A stretch of 64,000 nucleotides of DNA from Spirometra erinaceieuropaei (GCA_902702965.1 CACRXP010000018.1:1005388-1069387), one strand, 5' to 3'; positions 1 through 12,703 are shown, counted from the first letter of the stretch. Numbers and translations: made by a program. Notes: a model not told the origin generated them from the sequence alone.

Positions 1-1289
1 ACGTAGTTAACCAAAGTTCTCTAAAACGTTTTATGCATGCAGCCAAGTCATATGACCAAGATAGGATCAAGTCACGTTCAGTTCTTCACTGTTGTCAACT
101 CAGCGATTAAGCTTTTGTACTGGCTGGAAATAACAGACAAATCGCCAGGTTCTGGGGCCAAAATGTTTTACTTCTTCCCTCACTCTAAAGATCTGGGTGG
201 CAGTATGTGCTTCATTTCATCAAAATCCATACCTGGGGCATTTCTCGGCTGAACCGCCAACTATTCATTAAGCCGTCGAACTTGATTCCCTGATCCATTT
301 ATCTTCCTGGGTTTTGTGCATGCGTCAGGAATGCGATAACCTTAAATTGGTGGTCGTTCGAGGGGGGGGGTTAAGACGACGACCACGGCGTCCGTGGATA
401 AAGCACATCTTGCATGTTTTTGGAGAGGTAAACCCTATTCGCTTAGAGCGTTTAACATCATAGATCCCTTTACACAATTTCTAATGTCATCATTGTTGTA
501 ATTTGAGGCGGTACCGTGCTTAGGCCACGGTAAGCACAGTGCGAGAAGACTAAGGCTGAAGCGTCTTCATTCCGCATGTTTATTTGTTTCCAGACAATGC
601 AGCCACAGCGAATATGCAGCACCCAACGTTAAATGCAAATGCAGACGCTGGCGGATCATCGTATAAGCCCTGGATAGGTAACTATTTATGGGTGTATGCT
701 GTGCTTTGATTGACGACGAAATCATAGGCGTCGCACACAGATCACGTTTTGGTCTTTGTGTGACAACTGTGGCCGGATGACTGTTTTGATATAAACTTTG
801 GCTCCAGTCTACAGGCAATATAAACGTGTTTAGCTTAACACAGTTCGGGTTGGAATTCGATAGGTTCGCTATAGAACGAACTTGAACCTCGAGAGAGAAG
901 ACGCTAGCATTCTGAAAAGTCACGAAGCATTGGCTCCTTCATTCCGATGATGGAAAAGGATAGGAATTGGGACAAGGGTGCGATTTATGGCCGGGGTTAC
1001 TTACTAAAAGGAGAATTTATGTTGAGAAGAAGGGCAGACAATCAAAGAACTTGGGGGTATCACAAATACTGATCCTCCATATTGTCACCAGTTAAAGGGG
1101 GACACTATTTTTACCATTAAATGGTAATAGCAAATGCACCCAATGCCCATTTGCAGGCTTTGTCGAAAAGGTATTGCATTGCCATATTTTTACTGCGATG
1201 ATTACTTAAAGCGCCTTGACCACCCCCACGCTACAGCCACCGCGAGGCTTTTTAGTTACCCATGTAGACATCTAAGAAGTCAAGTCTGG
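1..1289. other. Intergenic sequence, no recognisable gene
   Basis: No protein or RNA family was recognised. A minus-strand frame of 118 codons lies at 567-923 but has no motif, no biased composition and no repeat partner in the window, so I treat it as chance. A run of nine G lies near 362-370, and a short palindrome (accattaaatggt) near 1112-1124. Confidence 0.5.
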
Positions 1290-1425
1290 CAAACGTACGC
1301 TTTCGATTATTCATCATTAGGCCGGTACAGTGATAAAAGTGAGGGCAAAATAGCAAAAGTCAAACCCAATAAAAGTAAATATGAAGGAAAGGGTTAAGGG
1401 GCGTCCAGAGGGCAGGGGTCAGGTT

Positions 1426-1885
1426 CTAGTTCTGTCTGAGGCTTAGGAAGGAGGAGTGGGAGGGGGAAGGGGATTGGGAAATCGATTGGCAGTTAGCTGT
1501 CCCTGTTTCATTGCTGTAACCGGGTGTGGCGGGTATGAACATGTATGCTGAGCCCAAGACTGGGTTGGCTAACCGTGTGGCCACCGTTTCTGCTGTCGCA
1601 AGTATTCGCTGGCGCAGGCTCTTGGAGTGTTTTGCCGACACTTTATAGATGACTCGGAATGCTTGGTTGACGTCTACACTGTGGCCGATGTCAACCAAGT
1701 GAGCCACAGTTGAGCTTGAGATGGACTTTTCCCCACCTTGATTTAGCCAGGCAGGGTGGTGCTATCGTGTTCGCGTAGGTAGACGCCTAGTTGTTTGACC
1801 AATATAACCTGCTACACAAGAGCAAGTGAAGGCGCAGATGCACATTAAAGAGGTCTGAAAAGGCAATCTATCCTTACCTTTGTAG
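1426..1885 (-). pseudogene. PLE-1 GIY-YIG endonuclease and C-terminal tail remnant
   Basis: On the minus strand, CAFTCSCVAGYIGQTTRRL (about 1780-1845) is the start of a PLE GIY-YIG endonuclease: a CxC pair, the YIG core and the following arginines. After a frame break, 1707-1426 continues with AHLVDIGHSVDVNQAFRVIY and the tail RQRILATAETVATRLANP. In intact PLEs this nuclease nicks the target to start reverse transcription. Two frames are needed, so the gene is broken. The tail is closely matched by the plus-strand copy at 4270-4500, which serves as an internal check on the reading. Confidence 0.85.
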
Positions 1886-2400
1886 CAGCCGCTCCAGTTC
1901 TCCTTTTCTCCGGCTCCGTTTTGTCGGTCGATGGCCGCGACAATCGTTGCCAGGCCGCTGACACACAAGCACCCCCGCCGATTATAACTGGACCCCCCCT
2001 CCTGTCCAGCTGCAGTGACCCCCGGCTACCCCCCCACAAACAATTATCACCTCATGCGCGTCGGACGACCTGGCTTGATACCCGTGAGCCCCTGTAATTA
2101 TGCCTCCCCTAATCCGCCCAATCTCATGACCAGCATCCAACTAATCACCCCCACCTACTGACACAGACTTTCACTCCCGCGTAAACTACACACCGCGACT
2201 GACGGTCTCCGTGAACGGACGCTTTTCTCTGTTGCAACTTACGCCAACTTACGGCAGCCTGCCCTGTGTACAGAATAAACTAGTCCTCACAGCTCCCTGA
2301 CTTCGGACAGTAGACGAAACGAACTTATTGTGCGTGGTTTAAGTTGATCTCACATCCTTGACCGCCACACCTTCAAGGCGGATAAACTGAGCGCTTGTAA
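1886..2400. repeat. C-rich insertion inside PLE-1
   Basis: Between the thumb block (ending with DKTSFYKRS near 2380) and the endonuclease block (starting KDRLPFQTS near 1885) PLEs normally have only a few dozen codons. Here about 480 bp without PLE similarity intervene, including long C-rich runs (about 1970-2040 and 2100-2160) and an AATAAA-containing tail (gtacagaataaactag, about 2268). I infer a later insertion of a non-autonomous repeat on the plus strand. No target duplication could be fixed. Confidence 0.5.
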
Positions 2401-2414
2401 AAACTAGTCTTATC

Positions 2415-3475
2415 TTAGCGGCTGGGTGCGTTTAAGCGACGATGTAGGAGTTCGCTCGCCATATCCCCTCGAAATGGCAGTACGACAAATAATTTATTCT
2501 TCCCACCCCTCGGAACATCAGATTTTGCAGGGCACTCTTCCATATATTCGTTGATAAACTTCTCAGCGTAACCATTTTCTCTTAGTGTTTCGTAAAATGG
2601 CGAGCTCGTTCTCAAGCCTATTTGGAGTGCATATTCTCTTAGCCCGGTTGGTGGGGCAGTGGAACAAACTCCGTTCCTGACTAAGTTTATTGCCCTGTCC
2701 ATGTTTTCTTGTGAAATACACTTATGCTAATTGTTAAATCCGGCATACGAGTAAGTAGGGAATCCAGAAAGGGGAGGAACTCCCTGTTCTTTTTTTCAAG
2801 GTGAACGTTGGTGCTGGTTAAGCCTTATTTACTTTATACAGGAGGGTACTCAAATCAAGCTTTTCATCCGTTATTGCGGAAATGTCATCAACGTATCGAA
2901 TAAAAGTCCTTCCTCAATTTGTCAGAGCTGGGTTTTCTCTAGTTTTCTCATTAAGACATCAGCTAATACCGGCAAAAGGGGTGATCCCATCGCAACGCCG
3001 TCGATCTGGCGGTAAAGGTGATCATCGAGTCTGAATTGGGCATTTAGCATATAACGAAAAAACAAGTCTTTTGGGTTTTAACTGGCATTCAGATTAGACA
3101 TCCAGCCTTACAATCTCGTCTCATAAAAACTCTATCGTTTTAGTGCGAGAAATGTTATTGAGAAGACGCGATGTCTAGGGACAGCATTGCCTTCCCATTA
3201 CAATTTTTATGTTTTATGGAACCGACGAATTCAGGTAAAATGTGTGGCGTTATTCTGCGTCGAATCGGCTTAAACCTTTCTGCCAGCCACCTAGCAGTTG
3301 CATGATAGGGGGAATTATCCATGTCTGATATCGGCCGCATCGGAATGTCTGGTTTATGAATCTTTGGCAGACCACTTATCCTTGGGAGTATTGTGTCTGT
3401 GGGTTTAAGAGCTTCGAACTCTTTTTTACTAAGAAACCCTTTGTCTTTCAACTCCCGAAGACATTTTGTAAGTTA
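2415..3475 (-). pseudogene. PLE-1 reverse transcriptase remnant
   Basis: RT pieces in several frames. At 3155-3451 is the early palm, with LPKIHKPDIPMRPIS and the SPYHATARWLAE block usual before motif A. The B-type motif QIDGVAMGSPLLP reads on the minus strand at about 2954-3021. The catalytic box FIRYVDDISAI has RYVDD at 2884-2898, so both metal-binding aspartates remain. The thumb block VVLPFRGDMASELLHRRL is at 2415-2702. Each block is readable but they are not joined in one frame, so no product is expected. In PLEs this enzyme primes DNA synthesis from a nicked target. The family call is firm; the subfamily is not determined. Confidence 0.85.
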
Positions 3476-3499
3476 GGTTTCTACGTTCGCATGTATTTG

Positions 3500-4266
3500 T
3501 CGCATGGATTTTCGACACTCTTAAAAATTCAACTATATTTCGTAGAAAATATGCATAAAATATTCATTCTTTCGCCCACCCGGTAGAAAATTACATCTTC
3601 CAATTTTATACTTAAATGGAGGGTATAATTAGGTTTTAAAAAGTTTCTAATTGTGAGATATTTTAATACCGTGAAATGGCCGTTCAGAAAACGTCATGTG
3701 TCTGCATTTACAAATATGGCCTGTACAGTTTTCAAAATGACTTCAATCCACCGCCAAATTTTATAAACCCCATATTGTCCCCTATAATACCGTAGAGATA
3801 TGTATGGTTTTCCGTACGCGGAAAATATACGACTTGTAGTTCGGAAACCTTGAATGCAAGTGTAACGGCAGGTCGGGTTTAAACGTATTCGGAAATTGGA
3901 AAAGTTTTTGAAAACCGAATCATACCCTTACTTCCGGTATAAAATAGGAAGGAGACGGAATTTTCTACCGGATCAGGAAATAGTGAATATTTTATGCATG
4001 TTTTATACGAAATATAATTGCAATTTTAAAAGTATCGAAAATCAGGGAGAAAAATATATGCTACATAAGAAGTCATTTTTTACGGAGCATAGATTTGTAT
4101 GTAGCCGAAAAGAAGTTCGTTCGACAGTCAGCATCCCGCGGTAGCTGAATATTTAGCGAATTATTCTGCAAGATAATCAGTTTTGCAATCCTACTTAATA
4201 AATATTTTCGAAAAGAAGACGTATTTCGAAACTTTAGTTGACATTTAATGAGTTAGCCCACCTACT
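3500..4266. repeat. Foldback element copy A (left end lost)
   Basis: Member of the foldback family described at 22765-23752. The right arm ends in the usual TAGCCCACCTACTG followed by TA (4264-4268), and the central block (accttgaatgcaagtgtaac, about 3849) matches other copies. The outer part of the left arm is missing: sequence passes directly from PLE-1 coding remnants into the middle of the arm near 3500. Frames at 3356-3586 and 3896-4144 are inside this repeat and are not genes. Confidence 0.8.
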
Positions 4267-4660
4267 GTACTTGCGACGGCAGAGGCAGCGGCCATATGGT
4301 TAGCCAACCCAGCCTTGTACAATCGCCAAGGCTTCCCTTGGGCAAATACAAACCCAGCATATGTGCTCATACCCGCCACGTCGAGTTACAGCAATGAAAC
4401 AAGGATAGCTAATCGCCAGACACTTTCCTAATCCTCTTTCCCCTCCCCCTCTTCCTCCCTAAGCCCCAGACAAAACTGGAATCTGACCCCTGACGTCTTA
4501 ATGCGCCTTAATCCTTTCTCCCATATTGAATTTTATTGGATGTTTAGCTTTTGCTATTTTTCCCTCACTTTTATCAATGAACAGGCCTGATGATGAATAG
4601 TCGAAAGCGTACGTTTGCGGGACTTGACTTCTTATTTGCTGTTAGTACAATTGCTCATCG
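4267..4660 (+). mobile_element. PLE tail in opposite orientation to PLE-1
   Basis: Plus-strand copy of the last part of a PLE closely related to PLE-1. Coding remnant at about 4278-4435 reads AIWLANPALYN and then SSYSNETRIANRQTLS, matching the PLE-1 C-terminus; the pyrimidine-rich 3' untranslated part (about 4432-4470) and the terminal CCTGATGATGAATAGTCGAA (4586-4605) also match. It starts directly after foldback copy A, so the two PLE pieces lie head-to-head around that repeat. CTGATGA followed by CGAAA resembles a hammerhead core with a very short stem II, but a full ribozyme is not convincing here. Confidence 0.8.
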
Positions 4661-7600
4661 GTGTAAATAACCCCGATCACAAATCATATCCTTGCCAGAA
4701 CTAAATTTTCTGGCAGAATAATCACCGACGCACAATAAACTTACTAATGGGTTCGTTGGTGTCACAACAAGTGCACATCCTTGAAGAGAAGAGGTAAGAA
4801 ACATGATATTTCTAGTTGACAGTGGCGAAAACTACGTGGTATTTCCTGGTAAATACTGAAGTGAAAATTTTTAACTTAATCTCTCAGGTCGCAAGCTGAA
4901 ATCCGACTTTTCTGTCTTTAACTGCTGCAATTAGTGGGAGAGGTAGACAGCGACAGACGACTTTTGACTTCATGTTTGTCAAATGTCACCTTTGTCGGCA
5001 TGTAGGACGAACGTTGCACGCATTATTTGGGCCCCTGCGCCAGGCAGGTCCAACTGTAGTTCCATACCTGACTGCGCAGAAAGCTAATATGTTTCCTTCT
5101 CACATCCAAAAAGGGAAGAAAAAGATCTCCTCGACTTCTGAGATTTAATATTGGAGCCTAAATATGATGAGCACCAAACTTTCTAACGAAAAGGGCTCAC
5201 GGATGTCGGGGTTAGACGACAAAATTTTACAAAAGATCGCACTTTGCTGTGCATTCGATAGCAACCATGGTTTACTTCATACATGAGCATACAATCACAC
5301 CTTGAGATAATGAAAAGGCAGACAAAATATAAATGAGAAGGAAGACAGCTTTCCCAGGTCGCCCGTAAAATTCCTAAATTCTGTGAAAAATGCACAACTC
5401 TTTGAGTTCTGATGTTATTTGCAACTATATGATCACCAAGCTTTAGATTTTAGTCGGCATAGGTTGTGTAAGTCCTGCTGTAGTCTTTCAGTAATTTGAT
5501 TGTAAACATGTTATCTGACTTTGCTACGGTAGTTGAAGGCCTAAGAGATCATATGTTTACGATAGCCCCTATGCTTTCAGACGTAAAGTTAGGATGCACA
5601 TTGTTTCGTCAGTTTCAATTCACAAAACGGAAAGTCTCTGTAATATTTGACGAAGGTTACATGACGCGCCAGGAAAATCACCAGATTTGCGAACAAGAAA
5701 AACAGTTGTAAATGTACGCTTAAAGGCCAGAAAGCCTCACATTCTGGTTCTTTTTAAGACTGGTATTACTCATTGAAATGCTTGCTCTAATCTTAATAGT
5801 TGACTTATTCATTTAGTACGCGGAAGAGAAATCAACGACCACTATTTCGGAGTTCCCACAAAATATTCACCTAATTCATTATGGAGTCCAGAGGTGTAGC
5901 GTTCAGCTCAGAAAGTGAGGACCCGATGACTTTAATAAATAGCAATTTCACGGCCAGTCTTATATTGGCTTACGATAGAGTTCAACGATGACATAGGGAG
6001 GTTTTATTATTTACGACTGTAATCAGCAACAAACTCAGCATAATACTTTCTTCTTTTAGCCCATCCATCCAGTATGGCAAGTTCTCAGACATAACGTAAC
6101 GCCATTTTCAGACGTTACGGAATGTTTTAAACGTAGCATTTAGAGGTCAATCTTCAACGCCATTGAGTGGAATAAAAGAGTTTACTTCGAAGCAGTTGTT
6201 TTCCTTTACAACCACGCAGGCAACCGTAGCAAGTGTATGTCATGACCTGGGGATGCTGGCGGAATGACGCATTCGCTGGTACACAGGAGCCTTCATAATC
6301 TTTTCCAGTATTATTCCAAAAGGAAATGGGAACTCATGCGACCAAATATGTGTACCTTAAGTCCTAATGAATTCCTTGTTCTCTCATCAGTCACTAATAA
6401 ATAAACTCGCATTACTGCATTTAAGTTCACACGAGGCTTGGCATTTAGAGGAGCAAAAAAATCCGCTTTGTTTTAAGTTGCCTGATGCCTCGTCGGTTTT
6501 ATTGCGCCCAACGCATAACGCCCATGACTTGTGGTAAATATGTAAGAAACACCAAGTTCTTGAGTTATGTTCTAATAAAGAAAAAACAGTATACATTCTT
6601 TTTAAGCACTTTAAAGCCGAAAGTCTTTTTTCAGAACAATCAATGCCTTAGAAAGTGACAAAGAGAAATTCCAAGGAGTTTTCGTCAGAGGCATCCGACA
6701 AGCAGGTTTTACAAGCAAAACGTATATTTCGAGATTATCAGGGTTAAAGCTTTATTTGTTCGTGCTTGTGGAATCCTTCAGAGTTTATTCTCCGAAAACA
6801 GACAGTGAAAGCAAATAAAAAGTTTTTACGGTCGTTTTACAGGCTACAGTCAGCATTGATTTCATGCCTCGGACTTCTGTTCGCTGCGATGCCACGAGTT
6901 GCACATTTTGCTAATGTCTCACATATATAAACTGATATCCAGTTTCCACGTTGTGTATATAAACCCACATTAACGGGCCGCTCCCTCTTAAGTCTGTCCG
7001 TAGTCGCCTCGCCCATGACCAAAGTTTTCTACCTTATTGCCTGCGTAGCTGCAGGTGCAATGAAGCGTGCAATTAAATTGAACTGGCACGACAGTTCACA
7101 TCCGTCCGGATTTTACTACTTGATTTTCGCTGGTGACGTTGAATCCCTGAAGGCACACTCCTCTTCTTTCAGCTTACTGTTCTCCGTCCTTTATCTAGAA
7201 CCATTGTTGAGATTCAAAATCCTCAGGGCGAGGTCATAAGCAGGCACTTCTGAAAAACAGAAACGCGCAGAAAGCGAAACACTACGGGTTTGCAGGTCTC
7301 ATTCGTGCACCTTCTTGTGATGAAGTAAACAAACTGGAGTTTACGACAGGTGATTTGCCATCTGTGCGAGTTCGATAGAAGTATAAAATTTCCATTATTG
7401 ACGCGTCTTAAAGGGTTTTACACCATGTGGTTCACATGTTTAGACAATGGTTTTGTTCATGTCAACGTTAAGCACTGGGTCACCCGACAGCAACTGGCCG
7501 CAGTCGGAAAGTGCACTCGCGTGATGGGTCTGTTTTTTTAAAAAAAACGGAGTGCGTAAGCGAACACTTCGTTAAAATGCAGACATCTTACCAATTAAAT

Positions 7601-7721
7601 GACCTTCAGCTGCATAAAATTTAGCAAAGCACGCTTCCTTAGGAACTTTAAACTGAAAACGTTCATGATCTATACCCCAGTAATTTTTTCGGATTTAAGA
7701 CCGCACTGATGCCTCCATATA
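4661..7721. other. Intergenic sequence, no recognisable gene
   Basis: About 3 kb of AT-rich sequence with only short unrecognised frames (5183-5395 minus, 5496-5711 plus, 6387-6596 minus, 7015-7239 plus). A tail-like cgacgcacaataaacttac lies at about 4727, similar to the ends of short repeats at 14089 and 2270. I see no exon of a known family. Confidence 0.45.
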
Positions 7722-8901
7722 CAGTGCGTGACCGATCTAATGAAATGTTAGCCAAAATTTTGGAATGCGTTTTCGATTGGGAAGGATTACTTAAGTGGGG
7801 CTGTTATACGGATTATGATTCAGCATAATCCTATAACATTTCAAACTCGCAAGAATGTCGGCTTCTGAATGCACTTCGTTTTGACCTCGTGCAGACACCA
7901 CACTCGGTAAGAAATGACCACGTATGTAGCATGCGCTTTGATTTTCGATGGTTTTATAAATTCAAAAATCTTTTACAAAGACCATAAACAAAATATGCTT
8001 TCTTTTGTTCGTTTGGTAGGAAATCACATTCTCTTCATATTTTATGCCAGAAGAAAGTCTGTAGTTAGGTTTTAAATACATTTTTTATTATGAGATTCTT
8101 AAGACCATGCGATGTCAGTGCATGCAAGACCTCACGTGTCCGTTTAATAATGCTCCTCATAAAATGTACAGCACAGTCTGGATCCATTGCAAAACTTCTT
8201 GAGCTCTATATGGTATCTTCTTAAGGACATAAAGGAACATGTGATTCTCCTTCCGCGGCAAGGACGCATCTTGTAGACTGAAATTACTTAACGCTAATGC
8301 AATGGCAGATCAGGCTGAAAATTATTCATGATTTGGGAAACCATTTTAAAACCTTACTACACAATTTCTTTTGGCATTAAATATGAAGACACTATGATTG
8401 CCTACCAAATGAGCAAAATAAAGCGCATTTTGTTTATGTTCTCTGTAAAAGATATTTGAATTCATTAGACCATCGAAAATTAATAGGAAAAATGCATGCT
8501 ACTTCGGTGGTCATTTTTTACCGAGCGTGGTATCTGCAGGAGGTCAAAATAAATGCTTTAAATGCCGACATCCTGGCGAGTCCGAAGAGTAATAGGGTTA
8601 TGTTGTATGATAATCGGTATAACGACCCCACGTAATGATATGAGGCGCTCACCGATCGTTCTTACGGAACTCACTCGTTCCGTTGTGCCCTATGAACTCT
8701 CTCTCGAGCCCAACCAGCAGCTGCACAGCTGCGCATGATATAGGCAGAATTATATTACCGATAAAGACCAGGGAGACTGGAATGGCCATTTCTTGTCTTT
8801 TTCGGTAATATCATTCTGCCAGCCCCACTTAAGTAATCCTTCCCAATCGGAAACGCATTCCAGAATTTTGGCTAATATTTCATGAGATCGGTCACGCACT
8901 G
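7722..8901. repeat. Foldback element copy B, interrupted by a SINE
   Basis: Divergent member of the foldback family. It starts CAGTGCGTGACCGATCT (7722) after TA and ends with the reverse complement AGATCGGTCACGCACTG (8885-8901) before TA, so it has TA target duplications and long inverted arms. Left arm landmarks such as ttacttaagtggggctgtta (7788) recur inverted at about 8816-8836. The right arm is split at about 8637-8820 by a SINE. The 40658-41105 copy belongs to the same subfamily (CAGTCTGTGACCGATCTCG). Confidence 0.85.
8637..8820 (-). repeat. SINE copy S1 inserted in foldback B
   Basis: Carries the SINE's conserved 3' block (written on plus: gcgctcaccgatcgttctta, then ctcgagcccaaccagcagct). 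Flanks gaccccacgtaat (8624-8636) and agccccacttaag (8821-8833) look like a degenerate target-site duplication of foldback sequence. The tRNA-like half is absent. Instead 8743-8772 (ggcagaattatattaccgat...) is repeated in inverted form at 8791-8820, forming a 30-nt hairpin arm around an 18-nt spacer. Confidence 0.75.
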
Positions 8902-11900
8902 TATAGTCAAAGGTAGCTACCTTAAACCTCAGATTCCATTGGGTCCATGCAATCAAATTTTGTCAGAAAATAAAATTAATGCAGTTCACACGGAACTGTT
9001 TTTCATACTTCATGCCGTTTCCGGGATGATATGTGGCGGAGAATTCAGATTAAAGCGTTAAATCACCAAAGAGCCAACGACCTTCTCTGCGAGGGGTGCA
9101 GGTATAACCGACCTGTGACGACAGATAAGCTGTATATGGCCATCTTGATCTCGTTCAACTTTAACAGTAACCTTTTCCATGAATCATTTAGCTATAATTT
9201 TGGGTTCGAATAGATGACTTTTGTTTTAGCCATTCTGAAATCCACTGCAGTTTTCTGTTGATTCGGTAAAGTCTGTTTGATTGCAAGTGCAGTTTGACCA
9301 AACATTAACCTCGCTCATTATGTCTGCATGATTAACTTGACTTCTGCGTGCTTCCAATAAAATACAGCCGGGCTGTTGCCTGACAGAGTAACACTTTCAA
9401 AACCACAAAGATTCGCAGCACCTGTATTCACACAATTACATTTTGATGCTACAAACGACAACGAAGAAGCGCTGAAAAGGTAAATGTGAGTCATGGCAGT
9501 CAAGCAAGGGTCCTAACTACGACACCTTCATCAGAACCGGACGAAAGAGTGTTGCAGTTAAAACAGGTTACGTTTATACAATCACTTTAGCCACTTTATG
9601 AAGTTCCCCGAACACCGCCGCAGTATTGGGCTGCAGTTAACGAACTCAATTCCTGCATCTTTTATATTTAAATATTTTGCTGTAGTCTTTCACTTCTCAA
9701 ATACTTTTAATTTCCCTGATGGCTAGCTCGAATGAACTTGAGTATCGGCATCTGCTACAATAACCTTTTAAAATAACTTGTTCAGACAAAGGGGATTCGA
9801 CCTTAAAACGAATTTGAATTTGATCAAGTCTGTTTTATCCAGCTGTGACAAAGTCTTAAAAGACAATGCGATACGTCAAAACACATTCCTAATAAAAGGG
9901 AGAACAACTACCGTGTGTGCGAACTTGCAATGAATTCTGATTGATGGTAACATGAGGAAAATGAGTCAAAGGCAGTTTTAAAGACCACAACCTTTTATCC
10001 ATAACTGTGTTTTTCTACTTTAAGATAGCGACATTCAACTATCTCCACTTTTTGTGACTCTCCGTTTGGCCTTTAAACCGCATGGTAAGGCCTCTGACAA
10101 CTGAACTGGCTTTTCCGTCTCCCCTGTTTTACCAGCAATAAATCTCAACTTCTAAGCTTCTGACGTTATTCTGCGAAATCCTCAGTTATCAAGCATTCCC
10201 TCTATTTACATTTTTGTGTTTTCAGCCTTTGATCAAACGTGGACAAACTGCATACAAAACCTTTAGGGCGGCACTTATATGGATATATAACTCATGTCCA
10301 TTCTTCTCTTGACTCAAGATATGTCAGTACGAATTAAGTACTATCGCAACACCCGCTGCAGACTGAAATGAAACAATGTAAAAATGAAACAATGTAAAAT
10401 GTAATGCACTTGCCTTTAAAGTATGCCTTTTTGCCTATATAACATTCAAAAGCGTTTGAATAACAGGTAGAAGCGTACAAATGCAGGTACTTTCAAAGTG
10501 GGCAGAGTTAAAACACATTTTTTACCACAGCGACAGAGAATTCTGGAGCAGTTTACGTGCAACCTTAGTAATGTTCTATCGATCAATTCGTAAAAGCGGT
10601 ACTACCGCGTTTAAGCTGCGCTAAGCTCGAACAAGACCACAGAAAGACGCGTCTCCTTTCAATAAGCGTTCACCCGCAACAAGATCTCTCACTGGCTTGA
10701 TCGAAGTCCACTGCAGCTGCACAGTCACTATTAAAAAATAAGAAAATCATAACGCTAACCAACTGACTTTTTTCATCATTCAGAAAATATTTCTCATCTG
10801 CGCAAATGCAGGAGTTTTGGAAATTTAAAAAAAGTTGAATTTAATCGACTTTTCACATCCATTAAATCGATTTAACGTTAAGTAAAGTCAATCCCAATCA
10901 TAACCCCGAAGGCGGACTCTTCTTTTGTCGCAGTTCTTCGTTTTATGGCCTGATGGGAGGTGACAGTAAAAAACTATCGGGAGTCGTGAAGTTACGTTAC
11001 TCAGACTAAGAGGATGCATGATGTCACTTTCTGACCCATTTATCAGCTGGACATAACGTGGATTTGGTTGGCCACTCATCGAGACGCAGATGACAGACCG
11101 TCGGACTACGTTTTCGCTAGAACGGCGTTTGAATATGAGGTCTTTGGGACCGAAGTTGTGAAAAATATGATTGCCAGTAATACATTAAGGTAGAAATTAC
11201 CACATCGATCACCCTTGTCGCCACAGCTGCAGACAGACTGTAGCAAATTTCGCTCGCAGATCGATAACCTGTTCAATACTCTCTTGGCTGAATTAATCAA
11301 GCATGATCACTATCTGCCATGTAATTGCAAGCAGCACACTAGTGATCAACATTAAACACGTTAGTGGAACTGGGGATTACTTTTCCCTCGTCCTGTCCCG
11401 GTACCCGTCTTTCTCCTACGGCTTTAGGAAATCGTACACAACACGCTGAATAATGGGTTAACAAACGAGAAAACAACAGAAAATCTCGTAGGCGGTCAGG
11501 GCTGATTAGTTTCTTATTCCACTGTAACTAGACCTTGACCCACAGTAATGTTCGACAACATGTTAAGAGGACTGAACATCCGTATTTATAGTGGCTAGCT
11601 AACGGCCTATTCATCCTGGTGACGTTATGTCATTTAAATCGATGTAAAAGCCGAGACCCCGTTAGTGAATTCGAGTGCACGCGCAGTAGAGACTCGACCA
11701 TGTGTGAGACGCGTGACAGACTTTTGTTTGGTTTTTCAGTCTCAGCTACAGTTCATTGTCACGAGACAATCTTTACAAGAGATGTTGATAGTGAACCTCG
11801 TTAAAATTTTGTTTATCACACACATATACATATAGAGATAGTCAGTTTTTCAGGGTGCACGCCGGAACTCCAGTGCCATTAATCAGTCTGTAGTAGATGA

Positions 11901-12481
11901 GAAATAGTCTGATAATTAGTACCATAAGATTTGCATAAATGTGCATTCAGTGGTTTACTCAAAAACGGACAAATGATAGTTTTCCGCAACCTCATTGGAT
12001 ATGCGCAGTTACATAGGCGTAGGCGAGATCGTTTGGGGTAGATAACAGCGCTCAGACGAACTTCGAATTCATTTTATCACTGTGGGCTGGAAGGTGTGGA
12101 CAACTGGAGAGGATGCGACCTGGGAGTAAAGGGATGCTATCCATATACCCGAGTCTAACATGGATCATAAATCTTGAGGCAAAGAGGGAGGAGAAACTCT
12201 CACGAGGACTGTGTCACGTGGGCATCGGTTCAGGGTAGAAATTCAGTCCGTGCAACTGCTTTCTTCTCACAGAAGATGGTTCTTTACGCCTATAGCTATG
12301 CATCTGCTGGGGACAGAATACCCTTAAGTAGTGATTCTGTGAGGATCAAGTGGTAGATGGGACACCAGAAGAGAACATTCGGAAGGTTATAAGATAGGGT
12401 TTAAAAATCAGCTTGCCATCACCTTTATTGTAACTAAGTCAACAGGTTTCCCCAAACTTCTCTTGTAAACTTTCAAACCGT
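8902..12481. other. Intergenic sequence, no recognisable gene
   Basis: Only short frames without motifs (9031-9213, 9318-9503, 10888-11079, 11106-11300, 11619-11804, 12174-12356). A duplicated aatgaaacaatgtaaaa lies at 10367-10400. Nothing else stands out. Confidence 0.45.
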
Positions 12482-12703
12482 TCAATCTATCCTTGTGCAC
12501 AGAACATGTAAATGTGGGACGTACTCGGACGGGGTCTGAAAAGTTCGACATCCTCTATTTTCGATAGGCAGGTGTCGACTGTTTGTTAAAACCAGCCTCC
12601 TTTGAGCAGCCGGAAATGTTCTGAAAAAAGCTATGGACAACTTGAGTTCCGCTAATTCGACGTAGGCCTTAATTTTGCTGTGTTCAAGAAAACCAGTTTT
12701 CAT
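12482..12703 (-). pseudogene. Possible PLE thumb-region relic
   Basis: A minus-strand frame reads RTFPAAQRRLVLTNSRHLPI followed by YVPHLHVLCTR. The order resembles the segment between RT thumb and endonuclease in PLEs (aromatic-AA-R-L-V-x-T-x-R-LP, then an aromatic/cysteine strand). There is no catalytic motif and the frame stops after 73 codons. The call rests on a loose pattern only; chance cannot be excluded. Confidence 0.25.

Larger units (their letters stand above)
1290..3500 (-). mobile_element. PLE-1: decayed Penelope-like retroelement
   Basis: A minus-strand retroelement whose pieces follow the order expected of a GIY-YIG Penelope-like element: reverse transcriptase fingers/palm (about 3475-2880), thumb (2702-2415), then GIY-YIG endonuclease and C-terminal tail (1885-1426). 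PLEs copy their RNA into DNA at endonuclease-made breaks. Stops and frameshifts separate every block and about 0.5 kb of foreign sequence interrupts it, so it is dead. The 5' end merges with a foldback repeat near 3500. The 3' end near 1290 carries a conserved stretch (atgatgaataatcgaaagc on the minus strand) that recurs in the copy at 4586-4610. The first gene block is 5'-truncated relative to full PLEs. Confidence 0.85.

Noticed and set aside
567..923. 118-codon minus-strand frame as a gene
   Set aside because: No motif, signal or repeat partner; length is within chance for AT-rich DNA.
4587..4610. Functional hammerhead at the PLE tail (CTGATGA…CGAAAGCG)
   Set aside because: Stem II would be two base pairs and helix III cannot be drawn; conserved between two copies but not convincing as a ribozyme.
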